Of a DNA stretch of 62,708 bases, positions 8,989-18,164 are shown piece after piece. The position numbers and the translations under genes are program-made. This stretch comes from an uncultured Alphaproteobacteria bacterium (GTDB lineage: Bacteria; Pseudomonadota; Alphaproteobacteria; Rhodobacterales; Rhodobacteraceae), in NCBI GenBank assembly GCA_902586885.1, contig CACIJG010000011.1, positions 1 through 62,708 on the forward strand, given 5' to 3'. A model generated the notes under the pieces. That model was not told where the DNA came from and ran no database searches. It saw nothing but the letters and a program-made list of their open reading frames with translations. The first letter of the stretch is position 1; each line of letters opens with the position of its first letter.

Positions 8989-9963
8989 TTAGGGCTTTAG
9001 ATATATACTGCCCCCTCCCTTCCTAGACTCTAACATATTATGAGCTTCTGTGGCATCTTTCAGGTTGAATGGAGAAAATTTGCTTACATTTAAAACCCCA
9101 GTTTCAAATGCATCAAAAACAGAAGCGGCCATTTGTTCGTATATTTTGTAGGATTTAAAATAATGAAATAGAATTGGTCGCGCAACAGACAAAGATTTTT
9201 GTGCTAAGGTGGTCATCAATAATGGATCTACCGCTCCTGACGACTGTCCAAAATTTACTAAAAAACCACAAGGAGCTAAGGACTCGAGAGAAGAGTTGAA
9301 TGTGTCTGCACCAACTGAGTCAAAAACAACATCAACTCCTTTACCTTCAGTGAATTGATTTATTTTTTTTGAGAAGTCATGTTGATTAGCTACAAGTGTT
9401 TCATGACATCCATTAACCTTAGTCTCAGCAACTTTTTTTAAATTACTAACACTCCCAATAACCTTTACGCCTAGCGAGCTAGCCCACTGACACAAAAGCC
9501 TACCCACACCCCCTGCTGCTGCAGTAACTAAAATAGTTTTTGTATCATCAATTACCGTTATTCTGTTTAAAAGCATTTCTACAGTCATAGCTCGTAGGAA
9601 GTTTGTTGCTATTAGCTCATCACCAATAGTCTTGGGTAATTTTATGACTTTTTCTCTTTTTATTTTTATATGTGAGGAATAAGCACCATACTCACTAGTG
9701 ATATATACAACCCTGTCTCCCACCTTGAAATCTGAAATAGCGATACCTATTTTTTCTACTACACCGGCAGCTTCACAACCAGGTATTCCTGGAAGTTTTA
9801 AGGTTTTGTATAATCCGGATCTTACATATACGTCATGATAGTTTACCCCTATAGCGGTATTTCTTATTAATAACTCATCTTCCCCTGGTCTTCCCATATC
9901 CAAATTTTTATATTTCAGTACTTCTGAAGAACCATATTTTTCTATTACTATTGCTTTGGCCAT
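8989..9963 (-). CDS. Zinc-independent quinone oxidoreductase (MDR family)
   Basis: A 324-residue medium-chain dehydrogenase/reductase. It has the N-terminal GroES-like fold with GVNYHDVYVRSG and PGIPGCEAAGVV, then an NADPH-binding Rossmann motif AAAGGVGRLLCQWA around residues 148-161. Zinc ligands are absent, as in NADPH:quinone reductases. The C-terminal KGGGSIYLKP-type ending is also typical. It is the first gene of a two-gene unit with the sulfurtransferase. Confidence 0.85.
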   Translation of the reverse strand: MAKAIVIEKYGSSEVLKYKNLDMGRPGEDELLIRNTAIGVNYHDVYVRSGLYKTLKLPGIPGCEAAGVVEKIGIAISDFKVGDRVVYITSEYGAYSSHIKIKREKVIKLPKTIGDELIATNFLRAMTVEMLLNRITVIDDTKTILVTAAAGGVGRLLCQWASSLGVKVIGSVSNLKKVAETKVNGCHETLVANQHDFSKKINQFTEGKGVDVVFDSVGADTFNSSLESLAPCGFLVNFGQSSGAVDPLLMTTLAQKSLSVARPILFHYFKSYKIYEQMAASVFDAFETGVLNVSKFSPFNLKDATEAHNMLESRKGGGSIYLKP

Positions 9964-10065
9964 TATCTACCTAATAATTTTATTGATAACAATTTTAGAG
10001 ATAAATTTAAGAATCTTAAAGATAAAGTTCTTTTTCACCCTTTGAATTTTAATGAAATAAAAACC

Positions 10066-11592
10066 TTAGATTTTTTTCCAGTTTGTACTCTCTTGAAATG
10101 CATGAGCTGCTTGGTAAATTGTTGGTTCGTCAAAATGTTTGCCAATTAGCATGATGCTTACAGGAAGTCCATCAGACATCCCACAGGGAATAGCCATTGC
10201 TGGATGATGCGTAGCGTTAAAAGGTTGTGTATTGCCGTTTAGATAAAGAGGCAAAGCTGATTGAACAACCTCTTTAACACCTGCGTCTGTTTTGGGTATC
10301 TGTTGAGCCTTTGCTGCGGTAGTTGGCATTGCTAGCAAGTCATATTTAGACAAAACCTTATCGTATGCTCCCCTTAAAAGTCTTATTAGATTCGTTGCTT
10401 TTCCATAATACCTACTTCCATAATATTTTTTTATATAGGTGCCAAGTAAGGTCACGAGCTTAACTGTTTCAGGAAGTTCATTGGCCCGTGTTCTCCAATT
10501 CCTATGAAAATCCATTAGACTTGTCACATATAAATCAGGACGACTTACCCCATATCCATCACCTTGCATCATAGTTTGAGTGCCCCCTTCAAAGTAAATG
10601 GGGGAGAGAATTTTTGGAGCTTCTAAGTGCATAGGTATCGTGACCTGCTCAACGACAGCTCCCATTGATTGCATTTTTTTCAATGCAGTATCAACTTTTT
10701 CATTTACATCTTTTTCAAAACCCTCTTGTTGAAACCCTTCTTTAACGATGGCAATTTTAAGATTTTTAAGCCCCTCTTCCCCTTTTAAAAAATCCGTATA
10801 CTTATGAGTTTTGATACTTACTTGCCTTGGATCTAATCCATCAAGTCCGGCAATCACTTCAAGCATTTGTGCATTATCTTCGACATTGTTGGTCATTGGT
10901 CCAGTGTGATCGACAGTTATTTCAATAGGCATTATTCCTGTATAGGGTACAAGACCGTGCGTTGGTTTCATTCCATAAATACCGCACCACGAAGCTGGCA
11001 TTCTGATTGAACCTCCTTGATCTCCTCCTATAGCCATATCTGCTTCACCAACAGATACCAGCACAGCACTTCCTGATGAAGACCCTCCGGCCATATAACC
11101 CATCTTGTATGGATTATGGCAAGGTCCTGTTGAATTAGTATGACTGCCACAAGAAAAACAAAAATTTTCACAATGCGCTTTGCCAACTATAGTTGCACCA
11201 GCATCCAATAGGCGTGTAACAACGGTGGCGTCTATTTCTGGATGATATCCCTCTAGGGTCGCAGAGCCGTTCATTAATGGAACACCCGCAAGCATTACAT
11301 TGTCTTTAAGGACAACTCGTTTTCCTTTTAATTTTCCTCTTGAATTACCAACTACCGTAGTTTTGACACTCCATGCGTTGAATTTATTTTCTTCATCTCT
11401 TGGTTTATAACCGGGAGTTCTAGGATATTTAACAGAAGGAATGTTATCGGGTATTTTATCAATATAATTGTAGGACTCTATGGCTGGTTCCATTAATTCA
11501 AGATATTCGGCAACCTCATCTGCTTTTATATCGAGCCCAATTTCCTCAGAGATTTCTCTCAACTGGTTCTTCGTAGGTAGTGTTACAGCCAT
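10066..11592 (-). CDS. Amidase (amidase-signature family), copy 2 of tandem pair
   Basis: A 508-residue amidase-signature enzyme. The triad regions are all present: Lys in VVLKDN, the cis-Ser in GGSSSGS and the nucleophile Ser in GGDQGGSIRMP. The length and the N-terminal DEVAEYLELM-type region fit the 500-residue aliphatic/aryl amidases often linked to nitrile or amide degradation. It hydrolyses an amide to the acid plus ammonia. It is the last gene of the ABC-importer operon and starts 21 bp after its paralog at 11614-13134, with which it shares a 72-bp identical block. Confidence 0.88.
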   Translation of the reverse strand: MAVTLPTKNQLREISEEIGLDIKADEVAEYLELMEPAIESYNYIDKIPDNIPSVKYPRTPGYKPRDEENKFNAWSVKTTVVGNSRGKLKGKRVVLKDNVMLAGVPLMNGSATLEGYHPEIDATVVTRLLDAGATIVGKAHCENFCFSCGSHTNSTGPCHNPYKMGYMAGGSSSGSAVLVSVGEADMAIGGDQGGSIRMPASWCGIYGMKPTHGLVPYTGIMPIEITVDHTGPMTNNVEDNAQMLEVIAGLDGLDPRQVSIKTHKYTDFLKGEEGLKNLKIAIVKEGFQQEGFEKDVNEKVDTALKKMQSMGAVVEQVTIPMHLEAPKILSPIYFEGGTQTMMQGDGYGVSRPDLYVTSLMDFHRNWRTRANELPETVKLVTLLGTYIKKYYGSRYYGKATNLIRLLRGAYDKVLSKYDLLAMPTTAAKAQQIPKTDAGVKEVVQSALPLYLNGNTQPFNATHHPAMAIPCGMSDGLPVSIMLIGKHFDEPTIYQAAHAFQESTNWKKI

Positions 11593-11613
11593 AGTTTATC
11601 CCACAGTTTTTAC

Positions 11614-13134
11614 TTACATACTCTTCCAATCTGTCCCTTCTTGAAAGCCGTGAGCTGCTCTATATATGGTGCTCTCTTTAAAGTGCTTTCCTATTAACTG
11701 CAAACTAACCGGCAAGCCATCTGACATACCACACGGAATAGCCATAGCTGGATGATGAGTTATATCAAAGGGACTTGTATTTGCTAACATTTCAAGCCCG
11801 CGCTGAACAATTTCTTCCCTACTCGCATCAGGAGCAGGAATACGTTGAGACTTTACTACGGTAGTAGGCATCGCTAAAAGGTCATATTCATCTAACACTT
11901 TATCATATGCAGCAGTTAACATCCTTGTAAGGTTCATGGCTTTCCCATAATACCGACTTCCATAAAAATTTCTTATATAAGTTCCAAACATAGTAAAAAG
12001 CTTGGTGGTTTCAGACAGTTCGTTGGCACGACCTCTCCAATTCCTATGAAAATCCATTAGACTTGTCACATATAAATCAGGACGACTTACCCCATATCCA
12101 TCACCCCACATCATTGTTTGTGTTAAACCCTCGACTCCAATCGGCACCCATAAAGCTGGTCCCACCTGATGCATAGGTATTGATACTTCCTCTACTGTTG
12201 CACCAAGGGATTTTAGTTTAGATAAAGCAGCCTTTACTTTTTGATCAACATCTTTTTCGGTATTTTCATGATTATAACCCTCTTTAACTACTGCGACTTT
12301 CATCCCTTTTAATCCATCTACTCCCTGGAGGGCATCTGTATATTTTTGGGTTTTCACATTATATTGACGAGGATCATAACCATCTTCACCTGCTAAGACT
12401 TCAAGCATTAAGGCATTATCCTGAACATTATTGGTCATAGGTCCCGTATGATCAACATAGATTTCTATTGGCATAATTCCAGTATATGGAACAAGACCAT
12501 GTGTTGGCTTCATTCCGTAAATCCCACAGTAAGAAGATGGCATTCTGATTGAGCCTCCCTGATCACCTCCTATTGCCAGATCAACCTCTCCTGCTGCAAC
12601 CAAGGCGGCACTTCCAGAAGAAGACCCTCCTGCCATGTGTCCCATTTTGTGAGGATTATGAACAGGTCCTTTCGCACTTGTGTGACTCCCTCCCGACAGA
12701 CAGTAATACTCACAATGTGCTTTCCCTACAATTGTAGCTCCTGCATCCAAAAGCCTAGTTACAATAGTAGCATCAATCTCTGGAACATATCCCTCTAAAG
12801 TAGCCGCACCATTCATCATTGGAACACCGGCAAGCATTATATTATCTTTTAAAACAACTTCTCTGCCTTTAAGCTTTCCCCTAGAGGCACCTTTTATTTC
12901 AGTCTTTACATGCCAAGCATTGTATTTATTTTCATCATCTCTTGGCTTATACCCGGGAGTTCGTGGGTATTTTACCTCAGGCAGATTATCGGGCATAGAA
13001 TCTACAAGATTATATGCTTCCACGTTTCCCTGGAAAAGTCCAATGTATGAATCAACATCTTCGTCACTAAGATCAAGCCCTAATTCTGAAGCAAGATCCA
13101 ATATTTGATCCCTAGTTGGTGATTGTACAGCCAT
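11614..13134 (-). CDS. Amidase (amidase-signature family), copy 1 of tandem pair
   Basis: A 506-residue paralog of the following gene with the same catalytic layout: Lys in VVLKDN, cis-Ser in GGSSSGS, and Ser in GGDQGGSIRMPSS. The sequence HCEYYCLSGG replaces HCENFCFSCG near the substrate pocket, so the two may differ in substrate range. It begins 26 bp after the LivF-type ATPase gene, with an AGGAG-type site (aaaggaggaaaaa on the minus strand) upstream. Its position in the operon suggests it processes what the transporter imports. Confidence 0.88.
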   Translation of the reverse strand: MAVQSPTRDQILDLASELGLDLSDEDVDSYIGLFQGNVEAYNLVDSMPDNLPEVKYPRTPGYKPRDDENKYNAWHVKTEIKGASRGKLKGREVVLKDNIMLAGVPMMNGAATLEGYVPEIDATIVTRLLDAGATIVGKAHCEYYCLSGGSHTSAKGPVHNPHKMGHMAGGSSSGSAALVAAGEVDLAIGGDQGGSIRMPSSYCGIYGMKPTHGLVPYTGIMPIEIYVDHTGPMTNNVQDNALMLEVLAGEDGYDPRQYNVKTQKYTDALQGVDGLKGMKVAVVKEGYNHENTEKDVDQKVKAALSKLKSLGATVEEVSIPMHQVGPALWVPIGVEGLTQTMMWGDGYGVSRPDLYVTSLMDFHRNWRGRANELSETTKLFTMFGTYIRNFYGSRYYGKAMNLTRMLTAAYDKVLDEYDLLAMPTTVVKSQRIPAPDASREEIVQRGLEMLANTSPFDITHHPAMAIPCGMSDGLPVSLQLIGKHFKESTIYRAAHGFQEGTDWKSM

Positions 13135-13160
13135 TTTTTCCTCCTTTTGTTTATAATTTT

Positions 13161-13871
13161 CTACGGCGCTAAATGTTTAATTAAATTTGGATTTTTTTCG
13201 ATATCATCTGAGGTCCCCTCGAGTGCGACTTTACCTCTATCAAGGACATATGCGTATTCACACACCTCTAGTGCAAGTTCTACATGCTGCTCTACAAGAA
13301 CAACGGAGATCTCCTTAGATAGCTCTTTTAACCTATCTGAAATTTCTTCTATTACACCAACCCAGACCCCTTCAGTGGGTTCATCTAACATAACAAATTT
13401 GGGCTTTCCGATTAATGCTCTACTTATAGCCAACATTTTTCTCTCTCCACCAGAAAGAGTTCCCGCCTGTTGTGCAAGGCGTTGAGACAATTTTGGAAAG
13501 AAATCCAAAACCATATCCAAATCAGCTTTTTTAAAATTTGAGTTTGAGCTAGCACCCAATATTAGATTTTCTTGCACTGATAGTTTTAAAAAAACAGCAT
13601 CTTCCTGAGGAACATATGCCATGCCTCTTTTTACTCTTTTATCAGTTGTTTCTCCTGCCGTGTTTGCACCATCAAAATATATTTTTCCTTTCGATGGAAT
13701 TATTTCGTTTGCTACTGTCTTTAACAGCGTACTTTTACCAGCACCATTTCTCCCAAGGATTGCAGTTGCTCCTTTTCTTGGACAATTTAATGAAACGTCA
13801 AATAAGACTTGACTCAACCCATACCCAGAATCGACATTTTCTAACTTTAAAATTTCATTAGTTTCAGACAC
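13161..13871 (-). CDS. urtE: ABC transporter ATPase, UrtE/LivF type
   Basis: A 236-residue ATPase with Walker A GRNGAGKST, signature LSGGERKML and Walker B FVMLDEPTEGV. The EPTEGV segment and the short length match the UrtE/LivF branch of the branched-chain amino acid/urea importer family. It overlaps the UrtD-type gene by 8 bp (13864-13871). It would form the cytoplasmic motor dimer with that protein. The symbol reflects family type; the actual substrate is inferred to be urea or a short amide. Confidence 0.85.
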   Translation of the reverse strand: MSETNEILKLENVDSGYGLSQVLFDVSLNCPRKGATAILGRNGAGKSTLLKTVANEIIPSKGKIYFDGANTAGETTDKRVKRGMAYVPQEDAVFLKLSVQENLILGASSNSNFKKADLDMVLDFFPKLSQRLAQQAGTLSGGERKMLAISRALIGKPKFVMLDEPTEGVWVGVIEEISDRLKELSKEISVVLVEQHVELALEVCEYAYVLDRGKVALEGTSDDIEKNPNLIKHLAP

Positions 13872-14598
13872 GTGTTGTGTAAACCTCCTTGACTCTTTCT
13901 GATCTCTCTATTTTCTCTACAGGACCATCATCTAAAACTTTCCCCTGATCTAAAACGGTAAGGTTGTCACAAATTTCTTTTATCCAGTCCAAGTCATGCT
14001 CAACAATAACAAGAGTTGTCTCTTTTTTTATGGGAAGCAGCAGTTCCCCTGTTGCTCTTCGCTCTTCAGGGCTCATGCCCCCAGTAGGTTCATCTAATAG
14101 AAGTAGCTTAGGTTTTCGAATAACTGACATTGCTATTTCTAACCATTGCTGTAACCCGTGGCTCAATTCTCCAGCAAGTGTTTCGGCTCGATCTGCAAGC
14201 TTAAATTGCTCCAGGGTCTCCATAATATTTTTATCAAGTCCACTCTTACCCTTTGAAGTGACGAGACTCCAAATTGTCTGTGAAGATTGGATGGATAACA
14301 AAATATTGTCATATGTAGATAGTTCAGGAAAAATCGAAGTTATTTGGAACTTTAGATTTAGACCATTTTTTGCCCTAAACTCTGGAGATCTTTCTGTAAT
14401 ATCCATTCCATCAAAAATTACTGTTCCTTCGTCTGCGTAATGGTCTCCAGCTATAGCTTTAAGAAGTGTACTTTTACCTGATCCATTAGGCCCTATCAAT
14501 CCATGGAACGTATTTTGCTCTACCGAAATATCAATACCTTCGAGAGCCCTCAAAGATCCGAATTGTTTACATACGCCTTTTATCTCTAGTATTGCCAT
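13864..14598 (-). CDS. urtD: ABC transporter ATPase, UrtD/LivG type
   Basis: A 244-residue ATPase with Walker A GPNGSGKST, Walker B LLLLDEPTGGM and the unusual signature LSHGLQQWLEIAM. An LSHG...QWLEI signature is characteristic of UrtD subunits of urea-type importers, where general LivG proteins have LSYG. The permease gene ends 6 bp upstream. It pairs with the UrtE-type ATPase. Confidence 0.85.
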   Translation of the reverse strand: MAILEIKGVCKQFGSLRALEGIDISVEQNTFHGLIGPNGSGKSTLLKAIAGDHYADEGTVIFDGMDITERSPEFRAKNGLNLKFQITSIFPELSTYDNILLSIQSSQTIWSLVTSKGKSGLDKNIMETLEQFKLADRAETLAGELSHGLQQWLEIAMSVIRKPKLLLLDEPTGGMSPEERRATGELLLPIKKETTLVIVEHDLDWIKEICDNLTVLDQGKVLDDGPVEKIERSERVKEVYTTRV

Positions 14599-14604
14599 TA
14601 TTTC

Positions 14605-15615
14605 TTAGCTGTCCTGATTTTTATTTTTCTTTGAAATTTTACCAAAAGTACCAATTCTTTCACGTTGTGAAACGATGAAACCAATTAGCCCGTCTGGTTT
14701 AAAGGTTACAATTACCAGCAAAATTACCCCAAGAATAACTGGCCAAAACGATTTAAAAGCATCAATATCCGAAAGATTGAAAGAAATAGTTTCTATTGCA
14801 AGAACCCCTATAATTGGTCCTATAAGAGATCCCGCCCCACCGAACAAAGTATATAGTACAGCCATTGTTGATATACCAATACCCATGTTATTTGGACCGA
14901 TAAACCCCTCATGATGGGCATATAGAGCTCCTCCCAATCCTGCTATTGCCCCAGCAAATGTAAAAACAAGAGCTTTGTAAGTTCTTACTCTATATCCCAA
15001 AAATGCCATTCTTTTTTCGTTTTGCCTTGTTCCAGCTAAAACCAAACCCAACTGAGACTTAACCAAATATCTGCTGATCAGATAAGAAATTAAAAGTATT
15101 GTTCCTGCTATGTAGTAGAATAACCTTCCAGCTTCAATTTCGAACGAGCCAAAGCTCAAAAAATCAAAAATTGAAAGCCCATTTCCACCTCCAACCCAAT
15201 ACCAGCCCGAGACCAGTCTTTCTGCCGCATAGGAAAACGTTAATGTCCCCAAAGCCACAAAAATTATCTCCGGAGGCTTTCTACCTAATAACAATAGCCA
15301 TGCTATGACAAATGAAGTTATAGCGCCCACTAACAACCCAATTGGGATAACACCCCATATCTGTACAAACCCTGCTTTATTTGCGAATAAAGCCACAACA
15401 TATCCAGCCATTCCAAAGAAAAGACCTTGTCCAAAAGTCATAATTCCTGAGTAACCCCAACATAATTCAAAACTTATTGCTAAAAGACCTAATATTAGCA
15501 TTCTTGTTAAAATGACTGTCATAAACTCATTTATAAACAAAGGCGCTACTATTAATCCTACTAAAAGGCAAATTTCTATGATTGGCAGGTATTTTCGGGA
15601 ATTGTTCGAACGCAT
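14605..15615 (-). CDS. urtC: ABC transporter permease, UrtC/LivM type
   Basis: A 336-residue permease with about nine or ten membrane segments. It has the LivM/UrtC features CWGYSGIMTFGQGLFFGMAGY and the cytoplasmic coupling loop near GTRQNEKRMAFLGYR. The polar C-terminus (FKPDGLIGFI) is also typical. It lies 98 bp downstream of the binding-protein gene, with a strong hairpin in the gap that probably lowers its expression relative to the binding protein. Confidence 0.85.
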   Translation of the reverse strand: MRSNNSRKYLPIIEICLLVGLIVAPLFINEFMTVILTRMLILGLLAISFELCWGYSGIMTFGQGLFFGMAGYVVALFANKAGFVQIWGVIPIGLLVGAITSFVIAWLLLLGRKPPEIIFVALGTLTFSYAAERLVSGWYWVGGGNGLSIFDFLSFGSFEIEAGRLFYYIAGTILLISYLISRYLVKSQLGLVLAGTRQNEKRMAFLGYRVRTYKALVFTFAGAIAGLGGALYAHHEGFIGPNNMGIGISTMAVLYTLFGGAGSLIGPIIGVLAIETISFNLSDIDAFKSFWPVILGVILLVIVTFKPDGLIGFIVSQRERIGTFGKISKKNKNQDS

Positions 15616-15664
15616 TTTGACTTCCTAAAATCAATTAAAATATAAACTATAATAGTTCCAAGGT

Positions 15665-15696
15665 TTAAGGGGTTTTTTACAATAAAAACCCCTTAA
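15665..15696 (-). terminator. Intercistronic hairpin between binding protein and UrtC-type permease
   Basis: TTAAGGGGTTTTT (15665-15677) pairs perfectly with AAAAACCCCTTAA (15684-15696) across a 6-base loop, a 13-bp stem. It lies 18 bp past the binding-protein stop. In importer operons such hairpins commonly protect the binding-protein mRNA or partly terminate transcription, giving excess binding protein over membrane subunits. Full termination is unlikely because the rest of the operon follows. Confidence 0.6.
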
Positions 15697-15713
15697 TTTA
15701 GCTATTTTTCAGT

Positions 15714-16943
15714 CTATGCACACTCCTCAGGAGGCACCATTTCAGCGCTCTGAATAATATTCCAATCGCCTCCCTTATTTTGAGCGATATACATATTCAT
15801 TGCGCAATGACCTGTTCCTGGAACTGTTTTGTAAGGACCACCTGGACCTTGAGCAACGGAAATGTTATCCAAGGCTTCTGAGACAGCTTCTCGTTTCAGG
15901 TCACCATTGGTTTTTATAACACCCTGTTCGTATAGCTTTATTCCTCTATACATACCCGTAGCAGCAGCACCAGCGGTGAAGAAAAACTTAGTATCTTTCC
16001 ACATAGCGTTATAATCTGCAGTTAATTGTTTGCTAAAAGCATCATCGACACTGTGAAAGAAATCTAAACAGCTGTATGTTCCTTCAAGAGCATATGGTTC
16101 CACATAATACGGGGAATTTTCATCATAATAAACGCACGAAATTGTTCCTCCCTCGTTTTGCCATCCGGACTCATAAAGTTGCTTTCCGAATGGTCCGAGA
16201 CCAGGCGGAATTATTGTTAAAAAGACATGGTCTACCTTTTCACTTTTTATTTTTCCGACAGTTGCTGAGTACTCTACTTGATCTAGAGGAAAATATTCTT
16301 CAAGAACAACCTCTCCACCATTTTCTTCTATTATTCTTCTGGTCCACTTATTTAAAAGCTGAGGCCACAAATAGTTTGCAGAAGGCATTGCGAAACGTTT
16401 ATTTCCTTGCTTAATAAGATAAGGGATTAGATCAGAACATTGTTGAAAAGGTGTAGGTCCTGTACAATACAGGTGCGGTGTACATTCCTGCCCTTCATAT
16501 AATTGAGGATATAGATAAAGAGTTTTACCTCGCTTAACGATAGGGTTTTTGATTGCTTCCCGCATAGCACTTGTTATACCTCCGAAGACAACATCAACCT
16601 TGTGTTTTTGTATTAAACGGCGCACATTTCCAACTGCTACTCCAGGGTCCGACGCTGTGTCTTCAAGAATTAATTCTATAGGTCTACCCATTATTCCACC
16701 AGAGTCATTAATTTGCTTAACGGCAAGTTGAGCAGTTTGCCAACACGAATTACCTCCAGCTGCAATTGCTCCAGTTATATCAGTTGCTATACCCATCTTT
16801 ATAGGACCGGCAGCATGTGCCCATTCCGGTTTTAAAACAAATGCACCTGTGGTGCCTGCTATCCAACCAGCAGCAGCAAGCGCACTTGAACCCATAAGAA
16901 ACGAGCGTCTGCTAGGCTGAATTTGTTTTAAGTCTTTTTTCAT
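15714..16943 (-). CDS. urtA: Urea/short-chain amide-type substrate-binding protein (UrtA/AmiC/FmdD-like)
   Basis: A 409-residue periplasmic protein with a twin-arginine signal (SRRSFLMGSSALAAAGW) cleaved near AHA-AGP. The mature part begins IKMGIATDITGAIAAGGNS and carries the YEGQEC segment shared with UrtA and AmiC-like proteins (Peripla_BP_5 group). It captures the ligand for the importer. Because two amidases end the operon and no urease is present in this window, a short amide such as acetamide or formamide is a better guess than urea (inference). Confidence 0.82.
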   Translation of the reverse strand: MKKDLKQIQPSRRSFLMGSSALAAAGWIAGTTGAFVLKPEWAHAAGPIKMGIATDITGAIAAGGNSCWQTAQLAVKQINDSGGIMGRPIELILEDTASDPGVAVGNVRRLIQKHKVDVVFGGITSAMREAIKNPIVKRGKTLYLYPQLYEGQECTPHLYCTGPTPFQQCSDLIPYLIKQGNKRFAMPSANYLWPQLLNKWTRRIIEENGGEVVLEEYFPLDQVEYSATVGKIKSEKVDHVFLTIIPPGLGPFGKQLYESGWQNEGGTISCVYYDENSPYYVEPYALEGTYSCLDFFHSVDDAFSKQLTADYNAMWKDTKFFFTAGAAATGMYRGIKLYEQGVIKTNGDLKREAVSEALDNISVAQGPGGPYKTVPGTGHCAMNMYIAQNKGGDWNIIQSAEMVPPEECA

Positions 16944-16986
16944 AATATATCTCCCCTTTTGTTTATGATTTTTTCACTACTCATTA

Positions 16987-17871
16987 TCAAATCCTGCCTC
17001 TTTTAATCAGACCTTGTGGTCTTATTTTTACGATGATTATTGCGGTTAAAAAAACCAATACTTCTGAAAATATTGGACTTAAAAAATCAACAATGTATGG
17101 AATTTCTCGAAGCCATTGAAAACCAGGCACCATAGCTCCTATCAGTGCGCTGCCTAAAACGGGTCCTTCGAAGGTACCGACTCCCCCCAACATAACTGAA
17201 AGGAATGCCATTACTAGAAATCTCAGTCCTAAGTCAGCAAACAATGTGTAAAGAGGCACCATTAAGGCACCTGCTAGGCCAGCTAAAGCAGCACCAAACG
17301 CAAAAGTGAAAGCATATAACTTCGCAGTAGAAATCCCACATGTCCGAGCTAGAGCAGGGTTTTCCATAGCTCCCCTAATCTTTAATCCATAATTTGTTTT
17401 AGTTAGAAATAAATAACAGGACGTCATTATAATTATCGTTAGAACAATAATGACTCCTCTCCATATTGAAAAACTCATATCCCCAATTTCGAATAAACCA
17501 GGAATAGGCTCACTTACTTTATAGAAACGACCTCCTATTAATGGCCGTACAATTTCTCTCACTATTAAACCAATTGCATAAGTTGCCAGCATCGCAACAA
17601 TAGCTGCCTTATAAAACCTTCTGATGATTGTGACTTCTAGAAAAAAACCAAAGGCACCAACAATGAAGGGCGCAGCAAGCATTCCAGCCCAGACCGGGAG
17701 CCCAGATTCCTGGAATAACCATGTTGTATAAGCTCCGAGTAAAACAAATTCTCCATGGGCAAAATTAAAAATACCCATCAGACTTGCAATGATAGCTAAA
17801 CCAGAGACAATCAGAACCATAATGCAGGAAAAAGAAACAATATCGAATACGATTTTTATTATTTCATCCAT
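16987..17871 (-). CDS. urtB: ABC transporter permease, UrtB/LivH type
   Basis: A 294-residue permease with about eight membrane segments. It has the LivH/UrtB hallmarks MGIFNFAHGEFVLLGAY near the N-terminus, RGAMENPALARTCGI in the cytoplasmic loop and LGGVGTFEGPVLGS near the end. It is the first gene of the operon, ahead of the binding protein. Canonical urt operons start with the binding protein, so this B-A-C-D-E order is a variation. Upstream is a 293-bp divergent promoter region. Confidence 0.85.
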   Translation of the reverse strand: MDEIIKIVFDIVSFSCIMVLIVSGLAIIASLMGIFNFAHGEFVLLGAYTTWLFQESGLPVWAGMLAAPFIVGAFGFFLEVTIIRRFYKAAIVAMLATYAIGLIVREIVRPLIGGRFYKVSEPIPGLFEIGDMSFSIWRGVIIVLTIIIMTSCYLFLTKTNYGLKIRGAMENPALARTCGISTAKLYAFTFAFGAALAGLAGALMVPLYTLFADLGLRFLVMAFLSVMLGGVGTFEGPVLGSALIGAMVPGFQWLREIPYIVDFLSPIFSEVLVFLTAIIIVKIRPQGLIKRGRI

Positions 17872-18164
17872 GTTTCTAGGCTTTAAAAAAAATGAAAGAA
17901 GAATCGGTCATAAGATAAATGTTACGTTTATACCTTTCCCCACGTCAACTTTAATCTTTACGTTGGGTAAAGTTTAAGCGCATGCCTGATATGTATTTTA
18001 TGCATTAAAAAGTTTTTTTACTTAAAGAAAAATGACTATATTAAATAAAAACCTTATAAAATTTTTTATTACAAAGTTAATAAAAGTAGTTATTCTTAGC
18101 TTCAAATATGTTTCAACAAATATGATTTTTTTGTATTTAAAGTTTTTGGCAATAGGAGCTATTC
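17872..18164 (+). promoter_or_regulatory. Divergent promoter region between amide importer operon and M20 hydrolase
   Basis: A 293-bp AT-rich gap with no convincing gene. On the minus strand TTGACG (17943-17948) and TAACAT (17919-17924) are 18 bp apart and make a reasonable sigma-70 promoter for the importer operon. On the plus strand an AGGAG site (aataggagctattc) sits just before the ATG at 18165. I found no clear sigma-54 or NtrC-type palindrome. Confidence 0.4.

Noticed and set aside
13964-14440. 158-codon plus-strand frame inside the UrtD-type ATPase gene
   Set aside because: The ATPase motifs on the minus strand explain the openness of this frame; the plus-strand product is Ser-rich and unlike any protein I know.
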